Origin: Lutimonas zeaxanthinifaciens
GTDB taxonomy: Bacteria; Bacteroidota; Bacteroidia; Flavobacteriales; Flavobacteriaceae
Assembly: GCF_030503675.1 (NCBI RefSeq)
Contig: NZ_CP129964.1
Span: forward strand, 434,001 to 498,000
Direction of reading: 5' to 3'
DNA: 64,000 bases
Part shown: one piece after another, positions 1 to 11,388 of the stretch
Layout of the letters: each line of letters starts with the position of its first letter
Position numbering within the stretch: position 1 is the stretch's first letter
Translations under genes and position numbers: made by a program
Notes under the pieces: generated by a model
Seen by the model: only the letters and a program-made list of their open reading frames with translations
Databases searched by the model: none
Told to the model about the DNA's origin: nothing

Positions 1-2494
1 CCACGATCAAGGACCCTATGATTGCCCAGAACGCCGCCTGTTTGATATCATCTGCAATCGTCGGACCTACCATATAGAATTCCATGATCCCTAAATTAAC
101 TTCTTTATCTCCCGGTTTGAACTGCTCATAACTCAGACTTTCTGGGAAATACGAACCTAATCCGTTATAAAGCAGCTGCTGAATTTCATCTTCAACTTCA
201 ACTCCGTAATCATCAATTTTATACTTTGTAGTGATTTTCAACTGATTTGCTGAACCAAAAGTCTTAACTTCAGGTGAACTTTCAAAGGCATCTTTTAAGC
301 TGTTGGCAATTTCAGGAGGGCTTACATTATCTTCAAATCGCACCGTATAAGTCCTACCTCCTTTGAAGTCAACTCCGTAGTTCAATCCGTTAGTAAATAA
401 TGAACCGAGACCAATAACAAGGATGATACCCGAAATGATGAAAGACATCTTTCTTTTCTTAAGGAAGTCAACATCAATATCTTTAAACCAGTTTTTGGTA
501 ATATTTGTATTAAAGGTCAGTTTTCTGTCTTTGTTCACATACCACTCAATAAGTAATCTTGTGATGAATATCGCAGAGAACAGGGAAGTTACAATACCGA
601 TCATTAAAGTCGTAGCGAATCCTTTTACAGGACCTGTTCCGAATACATATAAGATGATACCCGTTAACAAGGTTGTAATATTCGCATCAAGAATCGATGA
701 TAAAGCTCCTCCAAAACCATCATTGATTGATTCCTTAAGGCCTTTTCCTTTATTTAACTCTTCTTTGATTCTCTCGTAAATAAGTACATTGGCGTCAACT
801 GACATACCAATTGTTAAGACGATACCTGCTATACCGGGTAAGGTCAAAACGGCACCAAATGAAGTTAGGACACCAAAGATAAATAGTATGTTAAGCGCAA
901 GAGCGATATCAGAGAAGATACCTGCTTTACCATAATAGAAGATCATCCAGATCAATACAATGATCAAGGCGATGATAAATGAATAGGTACCGCTGTCAAT
1001 AGCTTCCTGACCAAGTGATGGCCCAACTACATCCGATTGAATGATTCTGGCTGCTGCAGGAAGTTTACCTGATTTCAAGGCGTTGGCAAGATCCTGCGCT
1101 TCGTCAATGGTAAACTGACCCATAATAGAAGTTCTACCCGTCGTAATCGCATCATTTACACGCGGTGCCGAATAAACATAATCATCAAGAACAACCGCAA
1201 CGAATTTCCCAACATTGGCCGTAGTCATTTTAGCCCATTGCTTTGTTCCTTTGCTGTTCATGGTCATGCTTACCTCAGGATTTGCGCCTAACTGGTCAAA
1301 AACCTGGCTCGCATCTGAAATAACATCTCCCTGAATTGGTGCTTCGTCATTTCTATTTGATTTTAAGGCATATAAACTAATAAAGTCATTATTGGCCTTA
1401 GCATCCCAGGCGAACTTGGCATATTTTTGCTCTGCAGGCAACAAAGCTCTAATCTCTTTCATTGCCAGATACTGATTGATCTCAGCCGTATCTTTTACAC
1501 TGGCTGTGGCTATAATAGAGCTTATGTCATTTTGAGACTGTGGAAATCGCGGGAAAAGTTTACTGAATAATGGATTAGCAGTTTCAAAATTCACCGAATC
1601 CTTAACTTCTCCAAGAAGGTCATCTATTTCATCCTCTTCACTTTGAGTTGTGTCCTGAGCATCTTCTACCTCATCTTCTACTTTCAGGATTTCAGCCAAT
1701 TTGGTATTGGCAGACAAGAAGAACTGAGAAAGTTCCTGATTGGTAAATACTTCCCAAAACTGTAATTCCGCCGTACTTTGTAAAAGCTTTCTAACACGAT
1801 CTATATCTTTTGCTCCGGGCAATTCAATTAAGATTCTTCCTGATTCACCAATTCTTTGAATATTTGGTTGTGTAACACCAAAACGGTCAATACGGCTTCT
1901 TAATACCTCAAAAGCAGTGTTGATGGATCCTTTTACTTCTTCCTGAAGTATAGGCTTCACTTCATCATCACTCATCTTAAAGTTGATCTTGTCTTTCAGG
2001 GATTTGTTTCCAAAAATGGATGGATCGCTAAGTTTAACAGAACCCTGACTGGCTTTGTCAAACTCTTCATAGAACAACTGTAAATAATCTTTATCACTAT
2101 TTTTCTGAGCCTGTGCTGCATTGTTTAGCGCCTCATTGAAAACAGGGTTTTTAGACTCATTGGACAAGCCAAAAAGGATATCTTTTACAGATACCTCAAG
2201 AATGGCATTGATACCTCCCTTAAGGTCCAGTCCAAGATTGATCTCTTTTTCCTTTACTTCATTGTAAGTAAATTCAGCAAATCCCAGATTGACAACAGGG
2301 GTGTTTGCAACGGAATCTAAATATTCTCTCTCCATTTTGCCCAACCCTTCCGGATCAGTGCTTTCTGCTTTTGACTCTGCATAGATAACAGCATCTTTCT
2401 CAACATTTTTTGCCAACCAAGTGAATGATAACTGGTACAAACATACCACACTCAAAATGACAGCAAATAATCTAATAAGTCCCTTGTTTTGCAT
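1..2494 (-). CDS. secDF: Protein translocase subunit SecDF (fused), 3' end outside window
   Basis: This is the membrane subunit of the Sec system that uses the proton gradient to help pull secreted proteins across the inner membrane. The reading frame starts at an ATG at 2494 and stays open to the left edge, about 831 codons. The N-terminus (MQNKGLIRLFAVILSVVCLY) is a membrane segment. The SecD-type motif LGLDLKGGINAILEV follows, then a large periplasmic part and the SecD membrane bundle (GIVLTIGMSVDANVLIYERI). A second segment with NYGVDFKGGRTYTVRFE marks the SecF half. SecD and SecF are fused here, as is usual in Bacteroidota. The C-terminal membrane helices of SecF lie beyond the edge. Confidence 0.96.
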   Translation of the reverse strand, partial: MQNKGLIRLFAVILSVVCLYQLSFTWLAKNVEKDAVIYAESKAESTDPEGLGKMEREYLDSVANTPVVNLGFAEFTYNEVKEKEINLGLDLKGGINAILEVSVKDILFGLSNESKNPVFNEALNNAAQAQKNSDKDYLQLFYEEFDKASQGSVKLSDPSIFGNKSLKDKINFKMSDDEVKPILQEEVKGSINTAFEVLRSRIDRFGVTQPNIQRIGESGRILIELPGAKDIDRVRKLLQSTAELQFWEVFTNQELSQFFLSANTKLAEILKVEDEVEDAQDTTQSEEDEIDDLLGEVKDSVNFETANPLFSKLFPRFPQSQNDISSIIATASVKDTAEINQYLAMKEIRALLPAEQKYAKFAWDAKANNDFISLYALKSNRNDEAPIQGDVISDASQVFDQLGANPEVSMTMNSKGTKQWAKMTTANVGKFVAVVLDDYVYSAPRVNDAITTGRTSIMGQFTIDEAQDLANALKSGKLPAAARIIQSDVVGPSLGQEAIDSGTYSFIIALIIVLIWMIFYYGKAGIFSDIALALNILFIFGVLTSFGAVLTLPGIAGIVLTIGMSVDANVLIYERIKEELNKGKGLKESINDGFGGALSSILDANITTLLTGIILYVFGTGPVKGFATTLMIGIVTSLFSAIFITRLLIEWYVNKDRKLTFNTNITKNWFKDIDVDFLKKRKMSFIISGIILVIGLGSLFTNGLNYGVDFKGGRTYTVRFEDNVSPPEIANSLKDAFESSPEVKTFGSANQLKITTKYKIDDYGVEVEDEIQQLLYNGLGSYFPESLSYEQFKPGDKEVNLGIMEFYMVGPTIADDIKQAAFWAIIGSLIV

Positions 2495-2536
2495 TCCTTA
2501 TTCTATTTAAATAATCTTATTTTTGATTTAATCGGG

Positions 2537-2544
2537 CAAATATA
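2537..2544 (-). promoter_or_regulatory. -7 element (TATATTTG) for secDF
   Basis: On the minus strand this reads TATATTTG, a full match to the Bacteroidota -7 consensus TAnnTTTG. It lies 43 bases upstream of the secDF ATG. No clear -33 TTTG was found. Confidence 0.55.
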
Positions 2545-2651
2545 CTCAAAAGATTTAGCTTTAAAAGAAATAAGCCCTATAATTTTCAGCCAATTGAGAC
2601 TTAAGTCAAAGACATTTTTTTTGCTACCTTAGACGACCAAATATCAACAAA

Positions 2652-4325
2652 ATGAAATATAAATCAGACATAGAAATTGCTCAGGAAGCATCATTGGTTC
2701 ACATAAAAGAAATAGCGGCAAAAATTAATGTTAAAGAGGATGATCTGGAGTTATTCGGAAAGTACAAAGCCAAGCTTCCTCTTGATCTGATTGACGAGGA
2801 AAAAGTAAAGAAAAATAACCTGGTCCTTGTTACGGCAATAACGCCAACTCCGGCGGGAGAAGGTAAAACAACCGTTTCAATTGGATTGACTGAAGGACTC
2901 AACAGGATCGGTGAAAAAGCAACTGTTGTTTTGAGGGAACCCTCGCTGGGCCCGGTGTTTGGTATTAAAGGTGGAGCCGCTGGTGGTGGTTACTCTCAGG
3001 TTGTGCCGATGGAAGATATTAACCTTCATTTTACGGGAGACTTCAATGCCGTTGAGAAGGCCAATAATTTGCTTTCAGCTTTAATCGACAACAACCTTCA
3101 GGCTTCAGATAATTTGAACCTCGATCCCAGGACAATCTTCTGGAAAAGGGTCATAGACATGAATGACAGGTCTCTAAGGCAAATAACAATTGGTCTTGGG
3201 GGAACGGCCAATGGGGTTCCGAGAGAAGATGGATTTAACATAACACCCGCATCAGAGGTCATGGCAATTCTATGTATGGCAACTGGTTTTGACGATTTGA
3301 AAAAGAGATTGGGTGATATTTTTGTTGGCTTTACTTACGATAAAAAACCTGTTTTTGCAAGAGATCTAAAAGCAGAAAATGCCATGGCCATTCTGTTAAA
3401 AGACGCTATTAAACCAAACCTTGTTCAAACGCTTGAGCAAAACCCGGCGATTATACATGGAGGCCCTTTTGCGAATATTGCTCAGGGAACAAATACGATC
3501 CTGGCTACAAAAATGGGCTTGTCCTTATCGGATTATGTAGTAACAGAGGCAGGGTTCGGGGCCGATCTGGGAGCCGAAAAGTTTTTGAATATTAAATGCG
3601 CGGCTTCAGGATTGAATCCTAAGGCCGTTGTTTTGGTGGCCACAATTCGAGCGTTACGCCATCATGGAGGAGCCCCTAAAGATCATGTCAATGAGCCAAA
3701 TACTTCCTTGGTTTCCAAGGGCTTGACAAATCTTGAAAAGCATATTGAAAACGTCAGAAAATTTAGAATTCAGCCAGTGGTAGCTATCAATTCTTTTGTA
3801 AATGATACCGAGGAAGAGATCAATCTCGTAATAGAAGCATGTGATAAAATGGGGGTGAAAGCGGTGGTTTCTGATGGATGGGCCAAAGGTGGAGAAGGCA
3901 CAAGCCAACTGGCAAGTGTTGTTAAGGAAACTGTAGAAAATGCAGATTCTAAGTTTCAGCCCTTATATAACTGGAAGTCACCTGTAAAAGAAAAGATTGA
4001 AACCATAGCCAGAGAGATCTACGGGGCAACAAGTGTGTCGTACGATAAAAAGGCCAAGCTCAATTTGAAAAGGATTGAACGATTAGGATTTAATGATTTT
4101 GCGGTTTGCATGGCGAAGACTCAAAAGTCTTTTTCGGATGTTGAGAACCTGATTGGCAGGCCGGAAGATTTTGAAATTACGGTTCGTGAGATCGAGATAG
4201 CAGCAGGCGCCGGATTTATAATTCCAATATTAGGTAAAATGATGCGAATGCCCGGTTTACCTACACGTCCTGCATCTGAAAATATGTCAATCGACGCTAA
4301 GGGAGTCATTTCAGGATTGTCCTGA
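2652..4325 (+). CDS. fhs: Formate--tetrahydrofolate ligase
   Basis: This enzyme joins formate to tetrahydrofolate using ATP and gives 10-formyl-THF for one-carbon metabolism. The protein is 557 residues, the normal length for the family. The phosphate-binding loop TPTPAGEGKTT is at about residues 64-74. The family blocks REPSLGPVFGIKGGAAGGGY and FANIAQGTNTI are intact. It starts at an ATG at 2652, about 150 bases from the divergent secDF. The M61 peptidase gene follows on the same strand. Confidence 0.97.
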   Translation: MKYKSDIEIAQEASLVHIKEIAAKINVKEDDLELFGKYKAKLPLDLIDEEKVKKNNLVLVTAITPTPAGEGKTTVSIGLTEGLNRIGEKATVVLREPSLGPVFGIKGGAAGGGYSQVVPMEDINLHFTGDFNAVEKANNLLSALIDNNLQASDNLNLDPRTIFWKRVIDMNDRSLRQITIGLGGTANGVPREDGFNITPASEVMAILCMATGFDDLKKRLGDIFVGFTYDKKPVFARDLKAENAMAILLKDAIKPNLVQTLEQNPAIIHGGPFANIAQGTNTILATKMGLSLSDYVVTEAGFGADLGAEKFLNIKCAASGLNPKAVVLVATIRALRHHGGAPKDHVNEPNTSLVSKGLTNLEKHIENVRKFRIQPVVAINSFVNDTEEEINLVIEACDKMGVKAVVSDGWAKGGEGTSQLASVVKETVENADSKFQPLYNWKSPVKEKIETIAREIYGATSVSYDKKAKLNLKRIERLGFNDFAVCMAKTQKSFSDVENLIGRPEDFEITVREIEIAAGAGFIIPILGKMMRMPGLPTRPASENMSIDAKGVISGLS

Positions 4326-4418
4326 TTGTTAATATTAACATTTTTTTAAGGAATGGATTTGTATCAATATTTGATTTTTGGCACTTATAAGCAAATTAAA
4401 AAACCAAAATCACAGAAT

Positions 4419-6302
4419 ATGAAACATTTTTTACTTATTTGTTTTGGCCTGGCCTTCGTGCTTACGAGTTGTGGTCCTGCTAAAACTACAGGAAATGATC
4501 TTGCCGTTAATAATCCGATTGAAACCAGTATCGACTTAACAAAAGTTCAGGATGACAAAGTGCCTGTAATGATCAACCCAGGTAGAATTTCCATGGATAC
4601 GGTGGTTTTCAGGCTACCAAGAGTAGTTCAGGGAACTTACGCAATAAGCGATTTTGGAAGTTTTATTGAAGACTTTCAGGCTTTGGATTATAATGGAGAA
4701 GAACTTCGGTCGAAAAAAATAGACACAAACACCTGGGTCATCTATGAAGCCTCCAACCTTGAAAAGATCAATTACTGGGTAAACGATACGTTTGATATTG
4801 AAAGCTCAGGCCAGGCTACACCATTTTCGCCCTCTGGAACAAATATAGAGGAAGATAACTATGTTTTGAACCTCCATGGATTCATTGGCTATTTTGATTC
4901 ACTCAAGTCAAATTCCTATGTTTTGGATGTCACCGCAGCTGCTGAATTTGACAGGACCTCGGCACTTCAAATGGTTGAGGAAGTGATTTCCGAAGACGGA
5001 AAAGTGGTGACTACCAGATATCAGGCTACCAGGTATTTTGATATTACGGATAATCCAATGATGTATGGTAAACTGGATGTTGAGGAGTTTATGGTAGGTG
5101 ATATTAATATTGTTCTTAGTGTTTATTCTCCCAATAAGATTCACTCCGCAACCAGTTTAAAAGAAACGATGTTTAAAATGATGGAGGCGCAAAAAAATTA
5201 TCTTGGCGACCTGAACAGTACAAAACGCTATGATATTTATGTGTATCTGGCCGGGAAAAATGCGGGGGCACCAACAGGTTTTGGAGCTTTGGAACACCAT
5301 ACCTCAACCGTGGTTGTTATGCCGGAATCCATGCCGAAAGAAAGCCTTGAACGACAACTGATCGATATTGTATCACATGAGTTTTTTCATATTTTGTCTC
5401 CCTTGTCGGTGCACTCTGAGGATGTACATTATTTTGATTATAATCAACCAACGTTCTCAAAGCACCTGTGGATGTATGAAGGCCTGACAGAATATTTTGC
5501 AAATATTTTCCAGATCGATCAGGGACTGATATCAGAGGAGGAATTCTATAATAAGATGATGAGCAAGATCAATACGGCGGCTTCATTGGATGATACCATG
5601 AGTTTTACCGAAATGAGTGAAAATATTCTTGAACAACCCTACGCGAGGAATTACTTTAATGTATATCAAAAAGGAGCCTTGATAGGTATGTGCCTTGATA
5701 TAATTTTAAGAGAAGAAAGCAATGGTGAAGTTGGAATCTTATCTGTAATGAAGGAATTGTCAGTGAAGTATGGAACCGATCAGCCTTTTGAAGATGATAA
5801 AATCATTGACGAAATCGTGAATATGACCTATCCTTCAATCGGAAAGTTTTTTGAAGATCATATCATTGGGGGAACCCCTATTGATTATTCAATTTACTTC
5901 GAAAAAGTGGGATTGGGAATCAATGAATCAAAAGTTGAAACCAACTATGTCCAGAATGCGGGTAGAATGATCGTTCGGGGAGACCGTGAAGCGGGTTCGG
6001 TTATGTTCAATGAAGAGGTAGTGAACAATAGTTTCTGGAATGAGGCGGGCGTAAAGCCAAATGATATTATTAAGAGCATTGACGGGGTGGTGGTCACCAT
6101 GGAAAATGCAAACTCTGTTTTCGGCGAGGTTTTTGGCTGGCAACCGGGCCGTGACATTAGTGTTACTTTGATTCGTGACGGAGAAGAGATGCTTATAGAA
6201 GAAACCTTAACTACTTCTTATACTATGGGTCAGCAACTGGGAAGAAATCCGGATATTTCAGATGCTCAGAAAGATTTATTGAAGAAATGGCTCAAAGGTT
6301 AA
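4419..6302 (+). CDS. M61 family metallopeptidase with C-terminal PDZ domain, lipoprotein
   Basis: This is probably a cell-envelope aminopeptidase of the glycyl aminopeptidase (M61) family. The zinc motif HEFFH sits in SHEFFHILSPLSVHSED, and the third zinc ligand is the glutamate in MYEGLTEYFANIF. A PDZ-like segment near the C-terminus (KPNDIIKSIDGVVVTME) is typical of M61 proteins. The frame is open from an ATG at 4353. The ATG at 4419 is preferred because it gives a lipoprotein signal peptide, MKHFLLICFGLAFVLTSCG, with cysteine as the lipidation site. From that start the protein is 627 residues. A bidirectional terminator follows. Confidence 0.88.
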   Translation: MKHFLLICFGLAFVLTSCGPAKTTGNDLAVNNPIETSIDLTKVQDDKVPVMINPGRISMDTVVFRLPRVVQGTYAISDFGSFIEDFQALDYNGEELRSKKIDTNTWVIYEASNLEKINYWVNDTFDIESSGQATPFSPSGTNIEEDNYVLNLHGFIGYFDSLKSNSYVLDVTAAAEFDRTSALQMVEEVISEDGKVVTTRYQATRYFDITDNPMMYGKLDVEEFMVGDINIVLSVYSPNKIHSATSLKETMFKMMEAQKNYLGDLNSTKRYDIYVYLAGKNAGAPTGFGALEHHTSTVVVMPESMPKESLERQLIDIVSHEFFHILSPLSVHSEDVHYFDYNQPTFSKHLWMYEGLTEYFANIFQIDQGLISEEEFYNKMMSKINTAASLDDTMSFTEMSENILEQPYARNYFNVYQKGALIGMCLDIILREESNGEVGILSVMKELSVKYGTDQPFEDDKIIDEIVNMTYPSIGKFFEDHIIGGTPIDYSIYFEKVGLGINESKVETNYVQNAGRMIVRGDREAGSVMFNEEVVNNSFWNEAGVKPNDIIKSIDGVVVTMENANSVFGEVFGWQPGRDISVTLIRDGEEMLIEETLTTSYTMGQQLGRNPDISDAQKDLLKKWLKG

Positions 6303-6336
6303 GAATAAGGCCTATAATGAAATTATAAATGAAAAA

Positions 6337-6360
6337 AGCCGTGTTTGCTAAAACACGGCT
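6337..6360. terminator. Bidirectional terminator between M61 gene and mdh
   Basis: A perfect 10-bp stem, AGCCGTGTTT/AAACACGGCT, has a 4-base loop. It is flanked by an A-tract on the left and a T-tract on the right. It can therefore end both the plus-strand peptidase transcript and the minus-strand mdh transcript. Confidence 0.85.
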
Positions 6361-6384
6361 TTTCTTTTTAAATACGTAGAGCAG

Positions 6385-7320
6385 TTAGCTCACAACTTCT
6401 TCCAATAATCCATTGGTTTTTCTTACTGCATCGGCACTTGACTGAAGCTTTTCTTTTTCAGCATCGTTAAGGTCAAGTTCTACAATAGACTCAATACCAT
6501 TTTTTCCAATGATACAAGGAACTCCAATTGAAATATCATTCAGCCCGTATTCGCCATCTAAAAGAGCAGAACAAGGGAACATTTTTTTGTGATCGCATGC
6601 AATTGCCTGAACTAAAGCAGATACTGCTGCTCCCGGAGCGTACCATGCACTTGTTCCTAACATTTTTGTTAAAGTAGCTCCACCAACTTTCGTAGCTTCC
6701 GCAACTTCAGAGATTTTATCTTCAGATAAGAATTTGCTCACAGGAACACTGTTTCTAACGGCAAGCCTGGTTAATGGGATCATACCGGTATCACTATGGC
6801 CACCAATTACCATGCCTTCGACGTCAGATGCAGGGCATCCTAAAGCTTCTGAAAGACGGTATTTAAATCGAGCACTGTCCAAAGCTCCTCCCATACCAAT
6901 GATCCTGTTTTTTGGCAAACCTAAGGCTTTATGTGTCAAATACGCCATAGTATCCATAGGGTTACTTACCACGATAAAGATTACATTAGGTGAGTGTTCA
7001 AGAACATTTTTTGCAACGGTTTTAACAATTCCTGCGTTGATCCCGATCAATTCTTCTCTTGTCATTCCAGGTTTACGTGGAATTCCACTTGTGATCACCG
7101 CTATATCACTATTCGCTGTCTTTGAATAGTCATTTGTACTTCCTGTTATCAACGTGTCAAATCCGTTCAAAGATGCACATTGCATAAGATCCATAGCCTT
7201 CCCTTCAGCATAATTTTCTTTAATGTCAACAATGACGACCTCTGAGGCGAAATCTTTGATTGCGATGTATTCGGCACAACTTGCTCCAACCGCTCCTGCG
7301 CCAACTATAGTTACTTTCAT
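6385..7320 (-). CDS. mdh: Malate dehydrogenase
   Basis: This NAD-dependent enzyme of the citric acid cycle interconverts malate and oxaloacetate. The preferred ATG at 7320 begins MKVTIVGAGAVGASCAEYIA, the NAD-binding Rossmann glycine motif. An upstream in-frame ATG at 7404 would add 28 residues unlike the family. The length is 311 residues, normal for the lactate/malate dehydrogenase-like type of malate dehydrogenase. Visible motifs are VITSGIPRKPGMTREEL (mobile loop with substrate arginines), VVSNPMDTMAYL and GGHSDTGMIPL with the catalytic histidine. It follows gyrB on the minus strand, separated by a probable terminator. Confidence 0.96.
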   Translation of the reverse strand: MKVTIVGAGAVGASCAEYIAIKDFASEVVIVDIKENYAEGKAMDLMQCASLNGFDTLITGSTNDYSKTANSDIAVITSGIPRKPGMTREELIGINAGIVKTVAKNVLEHSPNVIFIVVSNPMDTMAYLTHKALGLPKNRIIGMGGALDSARFKYRLSEALGCPASDVEGMVIGGHSDTGMIPLTRLAVRNSVPVSKFLSEDKISEVAEATKVGGATLTKMLGTSAWYAPGAAVSALVQAIACDHKKMFPCSALLDGEYGLNDISIGVPCIIGKNGIESIVELDLNDAEKEKLQSSADAVRKTNGLLEEVVS

Positions 7321-7365
7321 AATTCTAAAATTTATAATTATTAAATATGTTTGTTCAAAATTTAT

Positions 7366-7398
7366 AAGACCCAAGTTCTTTTTAGGATCTTGGGTCTT
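7366..7398 (-). terminator. Probable terminator after gyrB
   Basis: A perfect 10-bp inverted repeat, AAGACCCAAG/CTTGGGTCTT, has a 13-base loop just past the gyrB stop. The minus-strand tail is AT-rich (ATAAATTTTG) rather than a pure U-tract, so termination may be partial and some mdh transcription may come from gyrB. Confidence 0.6.
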
Positions 7399-7404
7399 TT
7401 TCAA

Positions 7405-9417
<2,013 letters not shown>

Positions 9418-9510
9418 TTATGCTTTTTAAAGGGTCAAGTTATCAACATTAATGTGCTTTTTTACTATTCAGGTAAATCGAATTGGAAGATGCTGTGTGA
9501 ATCATAAAAA

Positions 9511-9539
9511 AAACCTGTTTGAATAGCTCAAACAGGTTT
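9511..9539 (-). terminator. Strong hairpin terminator of small unit A
   Basis: A perfect 12-bp stem, AAACCTGTTTGA/TCAAACAGGTTT, has a 5-base loop and long A and T tracts on either side. It lies between the histidine kinase and gyrB. No large gene lies directly upstream, so it most simply ends the small unit that starts near 9710 on the minus strand. Confidence 0.75.
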
Positions 9540-9712
9540 TTTTTTCGTGCAAATTAAAATAGCTTAATATTTGTTTATTTGCCCTTGTCGATCTCTTTTA
9601 ATATCATTCCCCTCAGTCCAATATTAAAAATAAGATCAACTATATAATAAACTAAAAGTTTACTTTGTTACTATGAAATTAATTCAAGTACAGAACACTT
9701 AAATTCAAAATC
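9540..9712 (-). ncRNA. Putative small transcript A (sRNA or short-peptide mRNA)
   Basis: The unit is bounded by a -7 element at 9717-9724 and the hairpin at 9511-9539. It shares blocks in the same order with unit B: GATCTT, TGAGGGGAAT, ATTAAGCT(A/G)TTTTAATT and the terminator. A 10-residue reading frame, MILKEIDKGK (9575-9607), is open but unlike the reading frame in unit B. A structured RNA is therefore at least as likely as a peptide. The boundaries are inferred from promoter and terminator only. Confidence 0.4.
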
Positions 9713-9716
9713 TCGA

Positions 9717-9751
9717 TAAAAATATAAATCAATTCTGAAGAAAATCTGAAG
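9717..9751 (-). promoter_or_regulatory. Operator plus -7 element of unit A
   Basis: On the minus strand a direct repeat CTTCAG-N5-CTTCAG (9735-9751, 11-bp period) is followed after exactly 10 bases by TATTTTTA, close to TAnnTTTG. An 11-bp period is typical of tandem binding by OmpR-family regulators, and one is encoded about 1.6 kb upstream. The pairing with that regulator is inferred. Confidence 0.5.
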
Positions 9752-9779
9752 TTTTGATCAGAATTGATATAATTTTATT

Positions 9780-9815
9780 AAAAGGCCTGTAAAATATAGC
9801 CTTCACAGGCCTTTT
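9780..9815 (-). terminator. Hairpin terminator of small unit B
   Basis: An 11-bp stem, AAAAGGCCTGT/ACAGGCCTTTT, has a 14-base loop and an AT-rich tail on the minus strand. It separates units B and A. Confidence 0.65.
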
Positions 9816-9997
9816 TAAGTTAATTAAAACAGCTTAATGTTTCAATTTAAATGCTATAATCTTTAAAAAAGGTCCTATTCCCCTCAAAATATCTCCTTTT
9901 TAAAAGATCAAGCTGATATCTTCTTTATATTTCAGTATTCATAGCATGAATTTTTGAACGTTCCGAAATAGTTATAAATCTATAACAATCAGATAAC
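9816..9997 (-). ncRNA. Putative small transcript B (sRNA or short-peptide mRNA)
   Basis: The unit is bounded by the -7 element at 10002-10009 and the hairpin at 9780-9815, and it is paralogous to unit A. It holds a 17-residue frame, MRGIGPFLKIIAFKLKH (TTG start, 9834-9887), with AGGAG five bases upstream. That is a good ribosome site for a genome where such sites are rare. The peptide would be cationic and hydrophobic. The matching position in unit A has a CTG and a different frame, so coding is not certain. Confidence 0.4.
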
Positions 9998-10001
9998 GCA
10001 G

Positions 10002-10036
10002 CAAATGTATGGGCTCATTCTAAAGAAAATCTGAAG
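10002..10036 (-). promoter_or_regulatory. Operator plus -7 element of unit B
   Basis: On the minus strand CTTCAG-N5-CTTTAG (10020-10036) is followed after exactly 10 bases by TACATTTG (10002-10009), a full TAnnTTTG match. The geometry is identical to unit A. The repeat lies where a -33 element would be, as expected for an activator-dependent promoter. Confidence 0.55.
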
Positions 10037-10069
10037 AATTAAAAAAGAATTCAATTTTGGAATATTCTG

Positions 10070-11317
10070 TTAAAAATATATTGAGATATTGTGCTGATCT
10101 TCAATGAATGAGTGTGTTATTTTCCATCCATAATTATCACATATTTTTTTAACTATAGCGAGCCCCAGCCCGAAAGAGTTAGAGGCCGAACTTTCTTTTT
10201 TAAATCGCTCGAACAGGGATTCTGAGGAAAGCTTTGGGGGTTCTCCCGTATTTGAGACACTAATGAATAAATCATTCGTCTGAATGATGATTTTACCTCC
10301 TTCTTTATTGTGTTTAATCGCGTTCGAGATCAGGTTAGAGATCACCATATCAAATAGCAGTGGATTTGCTTCAATCTGAGTAGCCACGTTTGATTTAAAT
10401 TCAACTTCCAGATCCTTGTTCAGAATAAAATCATCAAAGATCTCCAGCTGCCGTTCAAGTACCTCTTTGACAGGGATAGTTTCAACATCCTTAAATTGTT
10501 GATTTTCAATTTTGGACAATAAAAGGAGTGTTTTGTTGAGTTTGGAAAGTCTCTGAACGGATTGATATATTGCCTTGATCTGCGCAACCTGATTTCTGTT
10601 CAGATTCTCTGATTGCAGCAGTAATTCCGATTTTGACTGCATAATTGCAAGAGGTGTCTGCATTTCATGCGAGGCGTTTTCAGTGAATTCCTTTAAATTA
10701 TTAAAATCAGCATGTATTTTACTGGTCAGTTTTGATAAAGAGCTATTGAGTTGCTGAAATTCATCAATATCAGAATCCCTTAACTGTAGCGGCGTATTTT
10801 TTTCAACCGAAAAGTTCTTCAGTAATTCAAGATTTTTATAAAACGGAAGCCATGCACTTCGCATGGTTATTGTGTTTACGATATAGACCGCTATGATGAG
10901 TAACATAACGACAATCCCAACTGAAACAGTAATGGCGAGAATAAAATCTTTGCTTCGAACCAAAGAGGTTCTGGTAATGATCTTGTAGGTTTTGCCCTGT
11001 AAGGTTTCAATAGATGTTAGCTGTCTGTACAATTCATATTTTTCTTTATTGTTGACAACGTGATACATCAGAGTATCTTTAAAGTAAAGGGTGTCTTTTG
11101 GGGGGTTCTTATATCTTAGGTCCTCTACATCGAATATCGGCAGTGGGTTTTCATATTTGATTTTTTTTTCGATCAGCTCTTTGTCCCAAAGAAGTTTCTC
11201 ATCCTGTTTTTTTGAAACAACCCGCATCAAAGTGAAGTAAATTACAATACTGGATATTACAAAAATAATAACCGAGTAAATCAGGTAGGTCCTACGCGTT
11301 TTTTCAAATAACTTCAT
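10070..11317 (-). CDS. Two-component sensor histidine kinase
   Basis: This is an inner-membrane sensor that phosphorylates a response regulator, most likely the one encoded just upstream. The length is 415 residues. There are membrane segments at about residues 12-31 and 127-149, with a periplasmic loop of about 95 residues. The HisKA box ENASHEMQTPLAIMQ has the phospho-acceptor His217. The ATP-binding parts are VISNLISNAIKHNKEGG (N box) and SFGLGLAIVKKIC (G2 box). It lies 71 bases after the regulator gene, which suggests one operon. The signal it senses cannot be read from the sequence. Confidence 0.92.
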   Translation of the reverse strand: MKLFEKTRRTYLIYSVIIFVISSIVIYFTLMRVVSKKQDEKLLWDKELIEKKIKYENPLPIFDVEDLRYKNPPKDTLYFKDTLMYHVVNNKEKYELYRQLTSIETLQGKTYKIITRTSLVRSKDFILAITVSVGIVVMLLIIAVYIVNTITMRSAWLPFYKNLELLKNFSVEKNTPLQLRDSDIDEFQQLNSSLSKLTSKIHADFNNLKEFTENASHEMQTPLAIMQSKSELLLQSENLNRNQVAQIKAIYQSVQRLSKLNKTLLLLSKIENQQFKDVETIPVKEVLERQLEIFDDFILNKDLEVEFKSNVATQIEANPLLFDMVISNLISNAIKHNKEGGKIIIQTNDLFISVSNTGEPPKLSSESLFERFKKESSASNSFGLGLAIVKKICDNYGWKITHSFIEDQHNISIYF

Positions 11318-11388
11318 GAATCAGGAAATGTACTTTTAACTTTCTTAAAGGTCAATTTTAATCAAAAAAGATTTGCCCCAAATGAATC

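Noticed and set aside
423-779. A 118-residue open frame on the plus strand.
   Set aside because: It lies opposite the conserved SecDF membrane region, whose frame runs through the whole interval.
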